DNA of 64,000 nt from Anodontia alba (GCA_964016985.1 OZ024828.1:8212610-8276609), one strand, 5' to 3'; shown: positions 11,901-20,660, counted from the stretch's first letter. Numbers and translations are program-made. The notes: generated by a model not told the origin, from the sequence alone.

Positions 11901-14900
11901 TTTTAGGCTCTTTACTACAGGTTAACCCTTTTCACCCCTAAGTTTCTGAAGTAGACTCTTCAATCTTTGAATTTAGGAAAGTCCATTCTTGTAAATAGGG
12001 GACTCAGTTAAAATTCTAAAGCAGAATTGTAAACAGTGTAGATCCTGATGAGAAGGCTCAATATGAGCCTTCTCATCTGGAGCTATACTGTTTGCAAAAG
12101 TGTCTGTCTGGGTCTGCCAAAATGAAAGCCTTAACCAGCATTCTGACTGCTTTTTTTTCCAGAATTTTGAGAAAAGATTTATTTCCTAAAGTGCCAGTCA
12201 TAGCTGTAATAGAAGACATTCTGAAATACTATCTTTTTTTTATTGTTTTTCCGAGAAAATATTACTCTACAGTTCAGACAGTTTAGAGGAAAAAAAAAAT
12301 CAGGCATTATTTTCTCAGAAAGATAAAAAATCACAATGATGTCTGTTACATTTTGGCTGGCAATTTAAGGGTTAAAACCTTCCAAATGTGACTGTTTTAT
12401 ATATTTCTGCTCAACAATAACGAACATTCTATAGCTTCTTATTGATAAATACCTGAATATAGCAGCACAAGAAAAGGCAGTAATGTTTTCAGTTTTTCTC
12501 AACATCTTACAGGTTCTCATTGGAAAGGCCTTTCCATAGAGAAATCAAAGAAAACATATTAGATTTAGAAACAACAACAAACAAAAAAAACAAACAAACA
12601 AAAACAAAAAAAAAAAAATGATATTTTTGATACAGTGCCAGTAAAGAAAATAATGTAGGTGTTTTTAACCCTTTGAGTTTAGCAGACCAAAAGCGATATA
12701 TGTGCAAACAGTGTAGGTCCAGATGAGATGGCTCGTAATGAGCTGTCTCATCAGGATCTATACTGTTTGCCATTCTGTTTTTGAGTTTAGACTGAAATCC
12801 CTATTTATATCCACCCCAAACTGGGTCTGTTGGGGCGGGTGGGGGTGGGGTGGGGTAGGGGATGAGGTATGTATTGTTTTTACATTGGCCTACATTTTGG
12901 TTTCTGAGCTGGGGGTTTCTAATAAGCACTACTTATTGACATTTCTTGTTGCATAAGCGGACATATCCAAATTCAAGGTGGGAAGAATCCACTTCAGAAA
13001 GTCAGGGATGAAAGGGTTGAAGTCATTTTGAACTTCAGATGGTATTAGAAAAATTTTGGTGTTCCTAGCTCTAAATAGGAGGGATGTCTAGATAATTATT
13101 TTTCTTCTCCGCAAAACCTGTTGTGGGGACTCAGTGGAAACCTGCTGTGATTACTCAAAGGAATCATGTCAGCTGTGTTTTGCGGAGAAATAAGAAAAAT
13201 ACCAATAGGTTTTGGTTAAAAAAAGAAAATATTATTTGGAGTTTTGAGGTTTATTCAATCCTTGATATGTTAAAGTTAAATAGTTGCAGACATCTGATTT
13301 TCTGTTTTCTGATTGTCACAAATTACATTATTTCAGATGCAGTGTCAGGGCAGAAGAACACCAAGTATGAAGGCAAGTTATGTTGCCCTGGCGAAGGGTA
13401 CAGCAGATATAACAAAAGATATCATTGGAGAAAAGTTCTATTCCTCCCAACCGTCCACCCCAACAGTCACGCCTGAAACTGTCCAAGCACCAAGATCTCA
13501 GAGAACTAAGAAGTAAGTTCTTCTGTCAGAGTAGTCTACTCTCGTTATCTCAAGTTCCAAGGGACTCACTGAAATACTTCGAGATATCCATACATCGACA
13601 TATCAGAGTTGTGAGAGTGAGGAAAACAATAAATTGAACAATCACATTTAACAAATGAATATGTAATTTGACTCCTGAAGTTAAAAATATATATATATAT
13701 AAAATAATGTGGAAAAGAGGAGAAATTGCTCCTCCTTAGGAGCAATTTCTCCTCTTTTCATCATTATTTTGTTACCTCTTGTCATAGTTTCATGTTAAAA
13801 CAGGGACCAGATTTTCACTTCGAGATAAGCGGTAATTCGAAATAAGCGAGTTCGAGATAACGAGGTTCGACTGTATTTGTAAAGGAGGAGTATCTGGTGA
13901 TAATTCTGGGACATTTTTTCTTATTTTTCCACAAAAACATGTTCTCTTCAGAAGTGCCTCACTTTGGCGCTTCAGGTGAGTACCAACAACCTATGTTTTT
14001 ATGGAGAACAGTGAGGCACTTCTAATGAGTACCCACAACCTATGTTTTTATTGTGAACTACAGTCGACTCTCGTTATCTCGAATTCCAACGGACTCTTCT
14101 GAAACACTTCGAGATATCCGTACCTCGAAATATCAGAGTTGCAGAAGTGAGGAAAACAATAAATCGAACAACCCCATTTAACAAATGAATATGTAATTTG
14201 ACTCCTGAAGTTAGAGATATATTGAAAATATTGTGGAAAAGAGGAGCCATTTCTCCTCTTTTTAGCTCACCTTAGCACGAAGTGCTCATGGTGAGCTATT
14301 GTGGCCAGTCAATGTCCGTCATGCGTCGTCCGTCGTGCGGCGTCAACAGTGGCTTAAAAAGCCTACTCCTCCTACACCCCTGGGCCAATTGACTTGATAC
14401 TTGGTAGGAAGCATCTGGGTGACTTGTAGATCAAAAATAGCTAAAATTGTTCCGATCGGAAATCCAAGATGGCCGCCATCTTGAAAATCTATTTTTCACT
14501 TCTTCTCCTGAACCAAAAGGCCAATTGACTCCAAACTTGCTAGGAAGCATCAGGATGACCTATAGATCAAAAATAGCTAAAATCATGCCGATCAATTTCC
14601 AAGATGGCCACCATGGCCGCCATCTTGAAAATCTATTTTTCGCATCTTCTCCTGAACCGAAAGGCCAATTGACTCCAAACTTGCTGGGAAGCATCAGAGT
14701 GACTTGTAGATCAAAAGTAGCTAAAATCGTGCCAATCGGAAATCCAAGATGGCCGCCATGGCCGCCATCTTGAAAATCTGTTTTTCGCTTCTTCTCCTGA
14801 ACCCAAAGGCCAATTGACTCCAAACTTGCTAGGAAGCATTAGGGTGACTTGTAGATCAAAAATAGCTAAAATCGTGCTGATTGGAAATCCAAGATGGCCG

Positions 14901-17900
14901 CCATCTTCGCTTCTTCTCCTGAACGGAAAGGCCAATTGACTCCAAACTTGCTAGGAAGCATCAGGGTGACTTGTAGATCAAAAATAGCTAAAATCGTGCC
15001 GATAGGAAATCCAAGATGGCCGCCATCTTGAAAATCTATTTTTTGCTTCTTCTCCTGAACCGAAAGGCCAATTGACTCCAAACTTGCTAGGAAGCATCAG
15101 GGTGACTTGTAGATCAAAAATAGCTAAAACCGTGCCGATAGGAAATCCAGGATGGGCGCCATGGCAGCCATCTTGAAAATCTATTTTTCTCTTCTTCTCC
15201 TGAACTGAAAGGCCAGTTGACTTGAAACTTGGTAGGAAGCATTTGGGTGACTTGTAGATAAAAAATAGCTAAAATCATGCCGCTCGTAAATCAAAGATGG
15301 CCACCATGGCGGCTGTCTTGAAAATCTATATTTCGCTTCTTCTCCTAAACCCAAAAGTCAGTTGACTCGAAACTTAGTAGGAAGTATTTGGGTGACTTGT
15401 AGATCAAAAATAGCTAAAATCATTCTGGTCCAAAATCCCAGATGGCCACTATGGCCGCGATCTTGAAAATCTATATTTAGCTTCTTCTCCTGCACCGAAA
15501 GGCCAATTGACTCCAAACTTGTTAGGAGACATTGGGGTGACTTGTAGATTAAAAATAGCTAAAATCGTGTCATTCGGATATCCAAGATGGCCACCATGGC
15601 AGCCATCTTGAAAATCTATTTTTCGCTTCTTCTTTTGAACCGAAAGGCCAGTTGACTCGAAACTTGGTGGGAAGCATTGGAGTAATTCGTAGATCAAAAA
15701 TAGCTAAAATCGTGCCGATCGTAAATCCAAGCTGGCCGCCATTTAGAGTTTGTTCAAATGATCACGCTCCATTGACTGGCATACCATATATATTCCTCTT
15801 CAAAATTAAGAACTGCTTAAATGATGATCTTTTCATTAGTTGGGATGACAGGATTGGAAAAATGTTGCATAACATCTGCATATCTGCAGTAGCTATGTCA
15901 CTCAGGTGAGCGACCCGTGGCCCGTGGGCCTCTTGTTCACAATATTTTGTTACCTGTTCTTAGATTTCCATGTTAAAACAGGGACCAGAATTTCACTTCG
16001 AGATAAGCGGTTATTTGAGATAAGCGAGGTCGAGATAACGAGAGTCGACTGTATAGAAAATTATCCTGGAGTTGTCATCAAATACTCTTCCTTAGCATCT
16101 CCTCTGTTTTGTATTATTTAACCATGCACTGCTAAAAAAGAGCTCTGAATAATCTGAAAGGGGATCATAGGTCTAGATAAGAGTGGGTATCGGGTAAATA
16201 TTTTTCTTATTTCTCAACGAAAACATGTTGTGGGTACTCGATAGAAGCACCTCACCGAGGTGCTTCTAATGATTATCCACAACATGTTTTATGGAGAAAT
16301 AAGAAAAATATCAATACTTTCAGACTGAAAAAAACCTTATCAAGAGCTATTGGGGATCCTTTAAAAACAAAACAAATAAAACGGAAGGTAGAAAATGTAT
16401 TTTGTAGTGTAGTAGATTTGGTTCTGTTCCTGTTCCTGTTCATTAAAGATAATGAAAAAATGCAACACCCCTTATGCCTCCTAGCAGCCCTTTGGAGATT
16501 TTTTGTCACTTTTATAAAGAAGGCAACTTTTATTGACTTCCTGTTTGCTCACTAAGCCCCTTTTTGTTAAGGGATCTATTCTGTTAGAAGGCATCCGGTC
16601 GGCCTAGTGGTTAGTGCTTCTAATCTCAAGGTCCTGGGGTGGAATCCTGCTAGAGTTAGAATTTAGCTCATGATGGTATGGCACTTCATTGCACAGAGCC
16701 TTTCATTATCATCTTTCTATCATCTTATTACAACTTCAATAATGTTGAAAGAGACGTAATGTACTAAATCATTATCATCATCCATGAGAAACAAAATCTT
16801 TCCATTTAGTATAGACCTCTGGCAGAAGCAAGACAATTTTTTTTTTTTTTGCCTGAGTTGCCTCACTTGAAAGACTATTCATTCTGCTGAAGAGAAACTG
16901 TATTTTTCAGTTTTAAAGTTTGGACTCAGTTGGCCCAAAGGATAAGAAGGTATCCAGAATGAATATTAAACTTCAAATATTGGAGTAAATGTCATAAAAT
17001 TCAGTACTTGTTTTGTCTAAATTATGTTTTTCAGTGTTTGTTTCACAAACATTTGCCATAAAAAAAACAAAAACAAAAACAAAACACTCAAAACTTTTAG
17101 AACGAAAACATGTCTTTAATATATCTATAGCAGTGTACAGTTAAAAATATGTATTAACCTCTTCCACTCTGGGAAAATTCAACAAACGACAAATTGGCGA
17201 TTTTTTTTCCCAGAAAATAGGCTTTGACATTTCATGCAAATTGTCTCCTGAGTAGACAATTTGCATAAAATGTCAAAGCCTATTTTCTGGGAAAAAAAAT
17301 AAGAAAACTATTTAAAAATGTTGTCTGTTGAATTTTTTACCCAGCATGTTATTGAGCATTTCTCAAGTCTTTTGCATTTGTTTCTTAACAGGCAGACATC
17401 CAAAGCAGCAGCATTGTATCAACAGCAACAACAACAGCAAGCAGCACAACAAGCCCACCAGCAACAGCAACAACAGAAACAACAACAACAACAACAGCAG
17501 CAGTCAGCAGCCATGTCGGCTCTCTCTCATCTCACACTGCCGTCAGAGTCCCAGCCTTCCTCAGATTACAATAACGAGTTACAGATTGTTGACGAGAACG
17601 GGGATCCAGTCAACTGGCAGGATGATCCCAATGAACCCAGATACTGTCTTTGTAACCAGGTATCTTATGGTGAAATGGTTGGCTGTGATAATAATGATGT
17701 AAGTTTTATGTTTACTGTGTTCAGCATAGCTCCAGATAATGTACTTTTTTTTTCAACTGAAAAGTAGTGGTGTTTTTTTTTTTTGTTTTTTTTATGTCTC
17801 CACAAAAATCTGTGTAGTGGGTATTCATTAGAAGAGCCTCTCTGTTGAGCACCCACAACATAGGTTTTCGTGGAGAAATAAGAAAAATGTGGGTAGTCTG

Positions 17901-18674
17901 CTTTGCTGGAGCTATGGTTCAGGGGTCTCAATAAGAGGCAGGGGGCAGGGATTTTCCCCTTCTGTCATAATCCTGCTGCTTTAATAAATTTATATAGGGC
18001 TAATAGATGAAACAGAAAATCCTCCACCTACTTTGCCTTAACTCTCTGATGCCAAAAAATTAGTGAAATCATTGTAAATAGCATTCTGGTATGATGATAT
18101 ATACATAAATGCATATATCTGTACATATTTATAAGAGATAATATTAAGATTTATCTGATAGATCTTGTATGGAATGGCCTGATATACATGTTTTCTTAAA
18201 GTTTTGGGGCCTCTTGGAACTAAAATAGATTAAACAGACATGGAAATGCTTATAATCAAGAGGAAGATATTCAGGAGCATGCATGTAGATCTGAACATTG
18301 TGGATAATAAATAAGAAAATTGGAACATTTCAAGTCATTTTGTTTTGTTCAATTTCATTGATGTACTTTCATCTGTCCTAGCATCCAACCTAAACAAAGA
18401 CTACAAACTATAAAATTTTACGGTTACTTTCACTTCACTGATTGCTTTATCTCACTGAGCTAAACAAGGATGACAACTCCCACTCTCCTGGTGCTTATTT
18501 TCACATTTTAGTATGCAAGTGTGGCATTTAGTTCAACAAAGTTCATTATTGTTTTTATTTCAGTGTCCTATAGAATGGTTTCATTATGGTTGTGTTGGTT
18601 TAACGCAAGCACCAAAGGGCAAGTGGTACTGTCCACAGTGTACCGCAGCAATGAAGAGAAGAGGGCGAAGATGA
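5890..18674 (+). CDS. ING3: ING3, PHD-finger histone-reader subunit of NuA4/TIP60 (5'-truncated by the window)
   Basis: Exons join as 5890-5955, 7493-7589, 9617-9664, 10649-10846, 11778-11851, 13337-13512, 17392-17698 and 18564-18674. All have AG/GT borders and compatible phases, giving about 358 residues to a TGA stop. ING3 is a chromatin reader in the TIP60/NuA4 acetyltransferase complex, and its PHD finger binds H3K4me3 in the nucleus. The seen part has the second half of the ING N-terminal helical domain ([16 protein letters not shown] and [13 protein letters not shown]), a low-complexity linker, a conserved [13 protein letters not shown] to [11 protein letters not shown] block, a polyglutamine tract, and a C-terminal PHD finger with the C-x-C, C, C, H, C, C-x2-C ligand order. 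About 65 N-terminal residues are absent and should lie left of position 1; length with them would match the roughly 420-residue family norm. The protein ends RRGRR. Family identity is very secure. Confidence 0.95.
6005..6190 (+). mobile_element. Family G MITE with K core, degenerate
   Basis: It holds ATACTTGTTCTTAAAATTG, AGCAAACAATGTAGACACTG, the inverse CTGTGTCTTCACTGTTTGC, then CCTATCTGTCCCAATACTAA. Confidence 0.55.
6331..6702 (+). mobile_element. Family I TA-flanked MITE carrying a family-B palindrome
   Basis: TA-CAGTCGAACCTCAATGGC at the left and GAGCCATTGAGGTTATACTG-TA at the right form inverted ends with a TA duplication, as in Tc1/mariner-type elements. Between them lies a family-B-like palindrome centred near 6520 (TTAGAATTGCC and its inverse). 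Confidence 0.65.
6750..6990 (+). mobile_element. Family M MITE copy
   Basis: It carries GGCCCAGATCAACCTGCATA, GTGCAGTCTGAC, ACTGTCTGCCAGCAGAATCA and GAGAGCAAAGGCCTGGATGA. The same string order occurs near 11530, 19060 and 20100. Confidence 0.5.
7165..7295 (+). mobile_element. SINE1 3' fragment
   Basis: It matches the 3' part of the full-length SINE1 at 45953: GATTCAAGAAGGGCAGTTGT, GTGCACAAGTACTTGGAGGA, CTAAGCCTGCCCAG, and GCTCAACATGACC. Confidence 0.65.
7493..7589 (+). CDS. ING3: ING3 coding exon (ING helical domain, part 2)
   Basis: The exon encodes [20 protein letters not shown] followed by [12 protein letters not shown]. The acceptor is TTGCTAG and the donor GTAAGT. It ends after the first base of a codon, which matches the next exon's start. 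Confidence 0.94.
7730..7965 (+). mobile_element. Family B MITE copy
   Basis: It contains TTTTTCAACTGAAAAATAAT, ACGTTTTGGTACTCGATAGA, then ACTCACAACATATG and GAGAAGTAAGAAAAATATTA, the usual inverted halves with substitutions. Confidence 0.5.
8000..8460 (+). mobile_element. Helentron-like element with 5' hairpin and about 155-bp tandem units
   Basis: The start TACCCCACCACGCAATAGTG and GTAGGGTATTATGATCC form a hairpin. A GTCCATCCATCTGTC-type lead follows, then units marked CGGACGATAACTTGAGTAAA and GCATTGATATTGTGGAGATC at 8098 and 8239. It ends GGGGTATTATGCTTGCGGTA. The layout matches the larger elements here. Confidence 0.6.
8463..8663 (+). mobile_element. Family C palindromic MITE
   Basis: The left side is CCCTGGGTAAAAAATTGAGC. 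The stem is GACATTTCATGCAAAGTGTC and a near-inverse. The right side reads CAGAGAGTGGTAAAGGTTAA. A terminal TTAA fits piggyBac-type target choice. Confidence 0.65.
8831..9074 (+). mobile_element. Family A palindromic MITE
   Basis: GGGCCCAGTTGTTCAAAGC and its inverse bound 244 bp. Inside are near-palindromic TTAACGATTCGTTAA-type segments and the GTGAGTAGC hairpin. Confidence 0.88.
9110..9200 (+). mobile_element. SINE1 tail fragment with poly(A)
   Basis: It matches the SINE1 end: GTGTGGTTAGGTAAACTGAC, AGCTCGACATGATGAC, GGGTTGACTGGGC, then an A17 run. Confidence 0.6.
9208..9409 (+). mobile_element. TTAA-flanked MITE with K core
   Basis: TTAATCCTTTCGACCCTGC at the left and CAGGGGTTAA-like right end fit a TTAA target. 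The centre GCAAACAGTGTAGATGTAGA pairs with GGATCTACACTGTTTGCC. Confidence 0.6.
9467..9572 (+). mobile_element. Family C MITE, internal deletion
   Basis: Left TTAACACTTTGCATGCTGGG and right TAGTAAGTGTTAA are present, but the central stem is missing, leaving about 106 bp. Confidence 0.6.
9617..9664 (+). CDS. ING3: ING3 coding exon (start of linker)
   Basis: This 48-bp exon encodes [16 protein letters not shown]. The acceptor is TTTTTTAG and the donor GTAAGG. RSLE followed by an acidic or aliphatic position matches the family just after the helical domain. Phase is kept on both sides. Confidence 0.88.
9885..10032 (+). mobile_element. Family C MITE, rearranged
   Basis: ATAAAATTTTCAGCAGACAA and TCGTCTGCTGAATTTTCCCA are the outer arms, and the right end GTGGTAAAGTTTAA is at 10019-10032. 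A SINE1 copy was inserted exactly at this end. Confidence 0.6.
10043..10321 (+). mobile_element. SINE1, 5'-truncated, with 13-bp target duplication
   Basis: It starts inside the tRNA-like head (CCGTCCGACTGGAGACCAGG) and keeps the B-box-like GCGGGTTCAACCC. It continues through the SINE1 body to GGGCCGTAAAACCTCAACAC. TAAGAACCTTAAT at 10030-10042 is repeated at 10322-10334, which defines both borders. Confidence 0.88.
10649..10846 (+). CDS. ING3: ING3 coding exon (linker)
   Basis: The exon encodes about 66 residues, from [16 protein letters not shown] through [19 protein letters not shown] to SAPLTYKLG. The acceptor AG is at 10647-10648; using the next AG (10649-10650) would break the frame. 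The donor GTATGA is at 10847, and this exon-intron border has been copied in tandem in the following intron. Confidence 0.9.
10847..11065 (+). repeat. 26-bp minisatellite copying an ING3 splice donor
   Basis: The unit ATAAATTAGGTATGATATG, including the last exon bases and the GTATGA donor, recurs with GT at 10847, 10873, 10899, 10925 and 10951, exactly 26 bp apart. The array decays after that, with one more good copy near 11043-11060. Confidence 0.9.
11253..11317 (+). repeat. Perfect 28-bp inverted repeat and direct copies
   Basis: Arms at 11253-11280 and 11290-11317 (TGGGTCTACTCAATAAGGAA and its inverse) pair perfectly around a 9-base loop. A further copy of the right arm and the flank TTTGGAATRCAGYAAAGCAA follow at about 11360-11430. 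A related piece is at 61888-61930. Confidence 0.75.
11530..11740 (+). mobile_element. Family M MITE copy
   Basis: It carries GGCCCAGATCAACCTGCGCA, GTGCAGTCTGATCAGGGTCT, CAGAATCATTTGCCGC and GAGAGCAAAGGCCTGC, in the same order as the copy at 6750. Confidence 0.55.
11778..11851 (+). CDS. ING3: ING3 coding exon (alanine-rich linker)
   Basis: The exon encodes [20 protein letters not shown] then TQQV. It completes the split glycine codon from the previous exon. The acceptor is TTTACAG and the donor GTGAGT. The alanine-rich helix matches the equivalent AAAQAVQAT segment known in vertebrate ING3. Confidence 0.92.
11922..12375 (+). mobile_element. TTAA-flanked MITE with K core
   Basis: TTAACCCTTTTCACCCCTAA at the left and TTTAAGGGTTAA at the right define TTAA-flanked ends. 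The core GTAAACAGTGTAGATCCTGA pairs with GGAGCTATACTGTTTGC around GAAGGCTCAATATGAGCCTT. Confidence 0.65.
12665..13019 (+). mobile_element. TTAA-flanked MITE with K core and a G-rich insert
   Basis: It starts TTAACCCTTTGAGTTTAGCA and ends GGATGAAAGGGTTGA, where the terminal TTAA has mutated. The core is GCAAACAGTGTAGGTCCAGA and its inverse. A run of six G-blocks lies at 12832-12861. Confidence 0.6.
13075..13240 (+). mobile_element. Family B MITE copy
   Basis: ATTATTTTTCTTCTCCGCAA and TTTTGCGGAGAAATAAGAAA are inverted arms, with an AACCTGTTGTGGGGACTCAG inner segment. Both halves are readable but diverged. Confidence 0.6.
13337..13512 (+). CDS. ING3: ING3 coding exon (GRRT..KASY block)
   Basis: The exon encodes [20 protein letters not shown], then [17 protein letters not shown] and a Thr/Pro-rich end. 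The acceptor is ATTTCAG and the donor GTAAGT. The GRRTxSxKASY motif is diagnostic for ING3. A family-I MITE begins only 21 bases after the donor. Confidence 0.93.
13534..13873 (+). mobile_element. Family I TA-flanked palindromic MITE
   Basis: TA-GTCTACTCTCGTTATCTC at the left and CGAGATAACGAGGTTCGACTG-TA at the right pair with one another. The middle is a perfect hairpin, GAGGAGAAATTGCTCCTCC and its inverse. It begins 21 bases downstream of the ING3 donor at 13513. Confidence 0.75.
13890..14056 (+). mobile_element. Family B MITE, partly duplicated
   Basis: It holds TTTTTTCTTATTTTTCCACA, AGTGCCTCACTTTGGCGCTT, and two copies of GTACCMACAACCTATGTTTT. Confidence 0.55.
14061..16051 (+). mobile_element. 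Family I TA-flanked MITE interrupted by a Helentron-like element
   Basis: The left end TA-CAGTCGACTCTCGTTATC is at 14061 and the right end AACGAGAGTCGACTG-TA at 16051. The two halves together match the uninterrupted copy at 13534-13873. The inserted element occupies 14274-15936. Confidence 0.82.
14274..15936 (+). mobile_element. Helentron-like element 2 with about 155-bp minisatellite core
   Basis: It begins with the hairpin AGCTCACCTTAGCACGAAGT and GCTCATGGTGAGCT, then a CGTCCGTCGTGCGGCG lead. The core is about nine or ten units containing TAGATCAAAAATAGCTAAAA, AATCCAAGATGGCCGCCAT and CTTCTTCTCCTGAACCGAAA. It ends CACTCAGGTGAGCGACC, the hairpin GGCCCGTGGGCC and TCTTGT. Insertion is between T residues without an evident target duplication, as known for Helentrons. 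Confidence 0.75.
16155..16350 (+). mobile_element. Family B palindromic MITE, well preserved
   Basis: TCTAGATAAGAGTGGGTATC opens it and CCTTATCAAGAGCTATT closes it. The centre AGAAGCACCTCACCGAGGTGCTTCT is a perfect inverted repeat (two arms of 12). Confidence 0.8.
16590..16800 (+). mobile_element. SINE3, tRNA-derived
   Basis: The head GGTCGGCCTAGTGGTTAGTG resembles a pol III A box, and GGTCCTGGGGTGGAATCCTG a degenerate B box about 35 bases later. The body includes GGCACTTCATTGCACAGAGC and TTCAATAATGTTGAAAGAGA. The tail is ATTATCATCATC. Body fragments recur near 20195-20310, and inverted near 56850-56960. Confidence 0.65.
17154..17352 (+). mobile_element. Family C MITE abutting an ING3 acceptor
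   Basis: The left end is TTAACCTCTTCCACTCTGGG and the right end ACCCAGCATG. The long stem CCCAGAAAATAGGCTTTGAC and its inverse is nearly perfect. It ends about 40 bases before the exon at 17392. Confidence 0.78.
17392..17698 (+). CDS. ING3: ING3 coding exon (polyQ and first half of PHD finger)
   Basis: The exon starts by completing a split lysine codon. It encodes [10 protein letters not shown], a 28-codon glutamine-rich tract at 17420-17503 made of mixed CAA and CAG, an [16 protein letters not shown] linker, then [20 protein letters not shown] and CDNND. The first three PHD zinc cysteines are here. The acceptor is TTAACAG and the donor GTAAGT. Confidence 0.95.
17725..17930 (+). mobile_element. 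Family B MITE copy
   Basis: TAGCTCCAGATAATG opens it; TTTTTTCAACTGAAAAGTAG, GGGTATTCATTAGAAG, CACCCACAACATAGGTTTTC and GTGGAGAAATAAGAAAAATG follow, closing with TGGAGCTATG. Confidence 0.65.
18564..18674 (+). CDS. ING3: ING3 terminal coding exon (second half of PHD finger)
   Basis: The exon encodes [20 protein letters not shown], then [16 protein letters not shown] and a TGA stop at 18672-18674. It supplies the remaining PHD ligands (C, H, C, C-x2-C) and the tryptophan of the aromatic reader pocket. The basic tail after the finger is typical of ING proteins. The acceptor is TTTCAG. Confidence 0.95.
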   Translation, partial: CPIEWFHYGCVGLTQAPKGKWYCPQCTAAMKRRGRR

Positions 18675-18777
18675 TACTAGTCAACATTGTAGTGATTGTG
18701 ACAGTGTACGAGAGATTTGTGACAGAGTATGAGAGGCTTAGGTGTTACAGAACAGATATCCAGATAAAGGGAAATTT

Positions 18778-18812
18778 TTTGTGTGCGTGTGTGTGTGCGT
18801 GTGTGTGTGTGA
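18778..18812 (+). repeat. (TG)n microsatellite in the ING3 3' flank
   Basis: A 35-base run of TG with three C interruptions lies about 100 bases after the ING3 stop, probably in the 3' UTR. Confidence 0.8.
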
Positions 18813-18820
18813 AAACACAT

Positions 18821-19055
18821 GAGCCAGCGCATGACAAAACCTACAAAATAGCATGTGCGCCTAGCGAAGACTGAACAGACTGGGCATCAGCCCAGTCTGA
18901 TCAGAGTCTTCGCTGTGCGCTCAGTCAGTAGTTAAGGACCAAGCTTTCTTCATGCAGATAGCAAAGACTCTGATCAGACTGGGTGGATGCCCAGGCTGAT
19001 CAGAATCTTCACTGGACATACATGCCATTTTGTAGGTTTTGTCATGCCCTGCCTC
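18821..19055 (+). mobile_element. Family J palindromic MITE
   Basis: GAGCCAGCGCATGACAAAAC and the inverse-like GTTTTGTCATGCCCTGCCTC are the ends. Inside are two smaller palindromes, GACTGGGC and GCCCAGTC at 18879-18899 and GCGAAGACT to AGTCTTCGC. A second copy is at 61157. Confidence 0.72.
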
Positions 19056-19059
19056 ATAT

Positions 19060-19260
19060 GATGCACAACATGGGGAAAAAAGGCCCTTATGCCATATGCT
19101 AACAACAAAGGTCCATATGAGCATGCACATCCATGCAGTCTGATCTGGACATTCTCTGTTCATCGACCTATACTACGGTATCAGTTGAATCTGTAAGTGG
19201 GCAACAAGGGCACTGATCAGCCTACACAGGCCTCTGTTCGCAAATTACATAAAGGTCCTT
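19060..19260 (+). mobile_element. Family M MITE copy
   Basis: It contains AACAACAAAGGTCCATATGA, CATGCACATCCATGCAGTCT and GATCTGGACATTCTCTG, arranged as in the copies at 6750 and 11530. Confidence 0.45.
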
Positions 19261-19294
19261 TTCATATAATATAGTGCATCATGATGTGGTTCCT

Positions 19295-20660
19295 CATGAA
19301 ATGGTTTTAATGAGAACTGCACCATGAGAAAAGGGTCTTCCCGGCATTTATTTCTTATTTCTCCATGAAAATATATGTTATGGGTACTCATTAGAAGGTA
19401 TTCATTAGAAGCACCTTCATGAGGTGCTTCTGATGAGTACCCACGTGTTTTCATGGAGAAATGAGAAAAATGATTGTGGCTAACCCTTCTTACCTAGAGC
19501 TATGGAACAGAAACAGCATGCATATCAGCCATGTTTGGTCAGTGCAGTCCATAGTCTAGATAAGAGTGGGTATCATGTAAATATTTTTCTTATTTCTAAA
19601 CAAAAACATGTTGTGGGTACTCATTAGAAGTGCCTCACTGAATAATAAAAATATCAATACTTCTGGATTGAAAAAAGCATCTTATCAAGAGCTATGGTAC
19701 CAGTCAGTCAGGTGCTTGCTAATGATTTTTTAAGCAGACAATAAAGGCGCTGATCAGACTGCACCTTCAGATGTGCAGTCTGATCTGCACCTTTACTGTC
19801 AGCATTTGCCTTGAGATACATTTTCACATGGCATGGCTCATATGTACTGGTAGGAAATACATTGTATAAGAAGAATATTCATAGCTCTAGACATGAAAGC
19901 TACCTAATAGATAATTTTTCTTATTTCCTGGAGAAGTAAGAAAAGTATGGATATAGTTTGGCTGAAAAAGCTTTGAATATATTTATCTGAATTGACCTTC
20001 GACTGAGAGCACAGGCTGTATGTTACCAAAACACCAAAGACCAGTTCTGATCCTACCATGTTCCTATAGAGTTTAATGAGTTTATGCAAACAGCAAATAC
20101 CAAAGACTGGCCACATGGATGTTCAAGGTAGTTCACTGCATTTGCAGGTTTTCCTATGTCCTGGCTCAGATATATGAAATACAATGCAAAAGCAGTATTC
20201 TGCTCATGACTGTATAGTGCTTCATTGCACATTATCACACTTTCATCATCTAAATATGACTTAAATAATGTTGAAGGGGGCATAAACACCAAATCATCAT
20301 GAAATGCAATGCAAGACCCAGATAAGCTTGTGCATTCCTGTAATCTCTTGCAGGACATACATTGCCTGCGTACAGAATCATTTGATATTGTAGAATGAAT
20401 GGACAGGGCAGGTCCTTATTAAAATGTTCAGGTATGGGCCTTTGTTGTTGTTTGGGTATGGCAAAAGGGCCCTTGTCTCATCTAATTATAGCTCCGGAGA
20501 AAGCACTTTTTTCAGCTGAAAACATTTTTTTCTTATTTCTCCATGAAAACATATGCTCTGGGTACTAATTACAAGTGCCTCGGTGAGGCACTTCAAAAGA
20601 GTGTCCGCAACATCGGTTTTCATGGAGAAAAAAAAGATACTTGGAACTATGTTGTCCGGT
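19295..20660 (+). mobile_element. Cluster: four family-B MITE copies, a family-M relic and a SINE3 fragment
   Basis: Family-B copies lie at about 19295-19510, 19548-19700, 19880-19990 and 20485-20660, each with GGAGAAATAAGAAAA-type or inverse arms and most with GTGGGTACTCATTAGAAG. Around 20100-20420 is a family-M-like relic into which a SINE3 body fragment (ATAATGTTGAAGGGGGCATA) is embedded. No coding sequence is evident. Confidence 0.55.

Noticed and set aside
14447..15697. Repeated frames with [19 protein letters not shown] peptides on both strands
   Set aside because: They are translations of the Helentron-like minisatellite units.
19620..19750. AATAAA poly(A) signals for ING3
   Set aside because: AATAAA strings lie in MITE or AT-rich DNA more than 900 bases after the stop; without transcript data none can be chosen.
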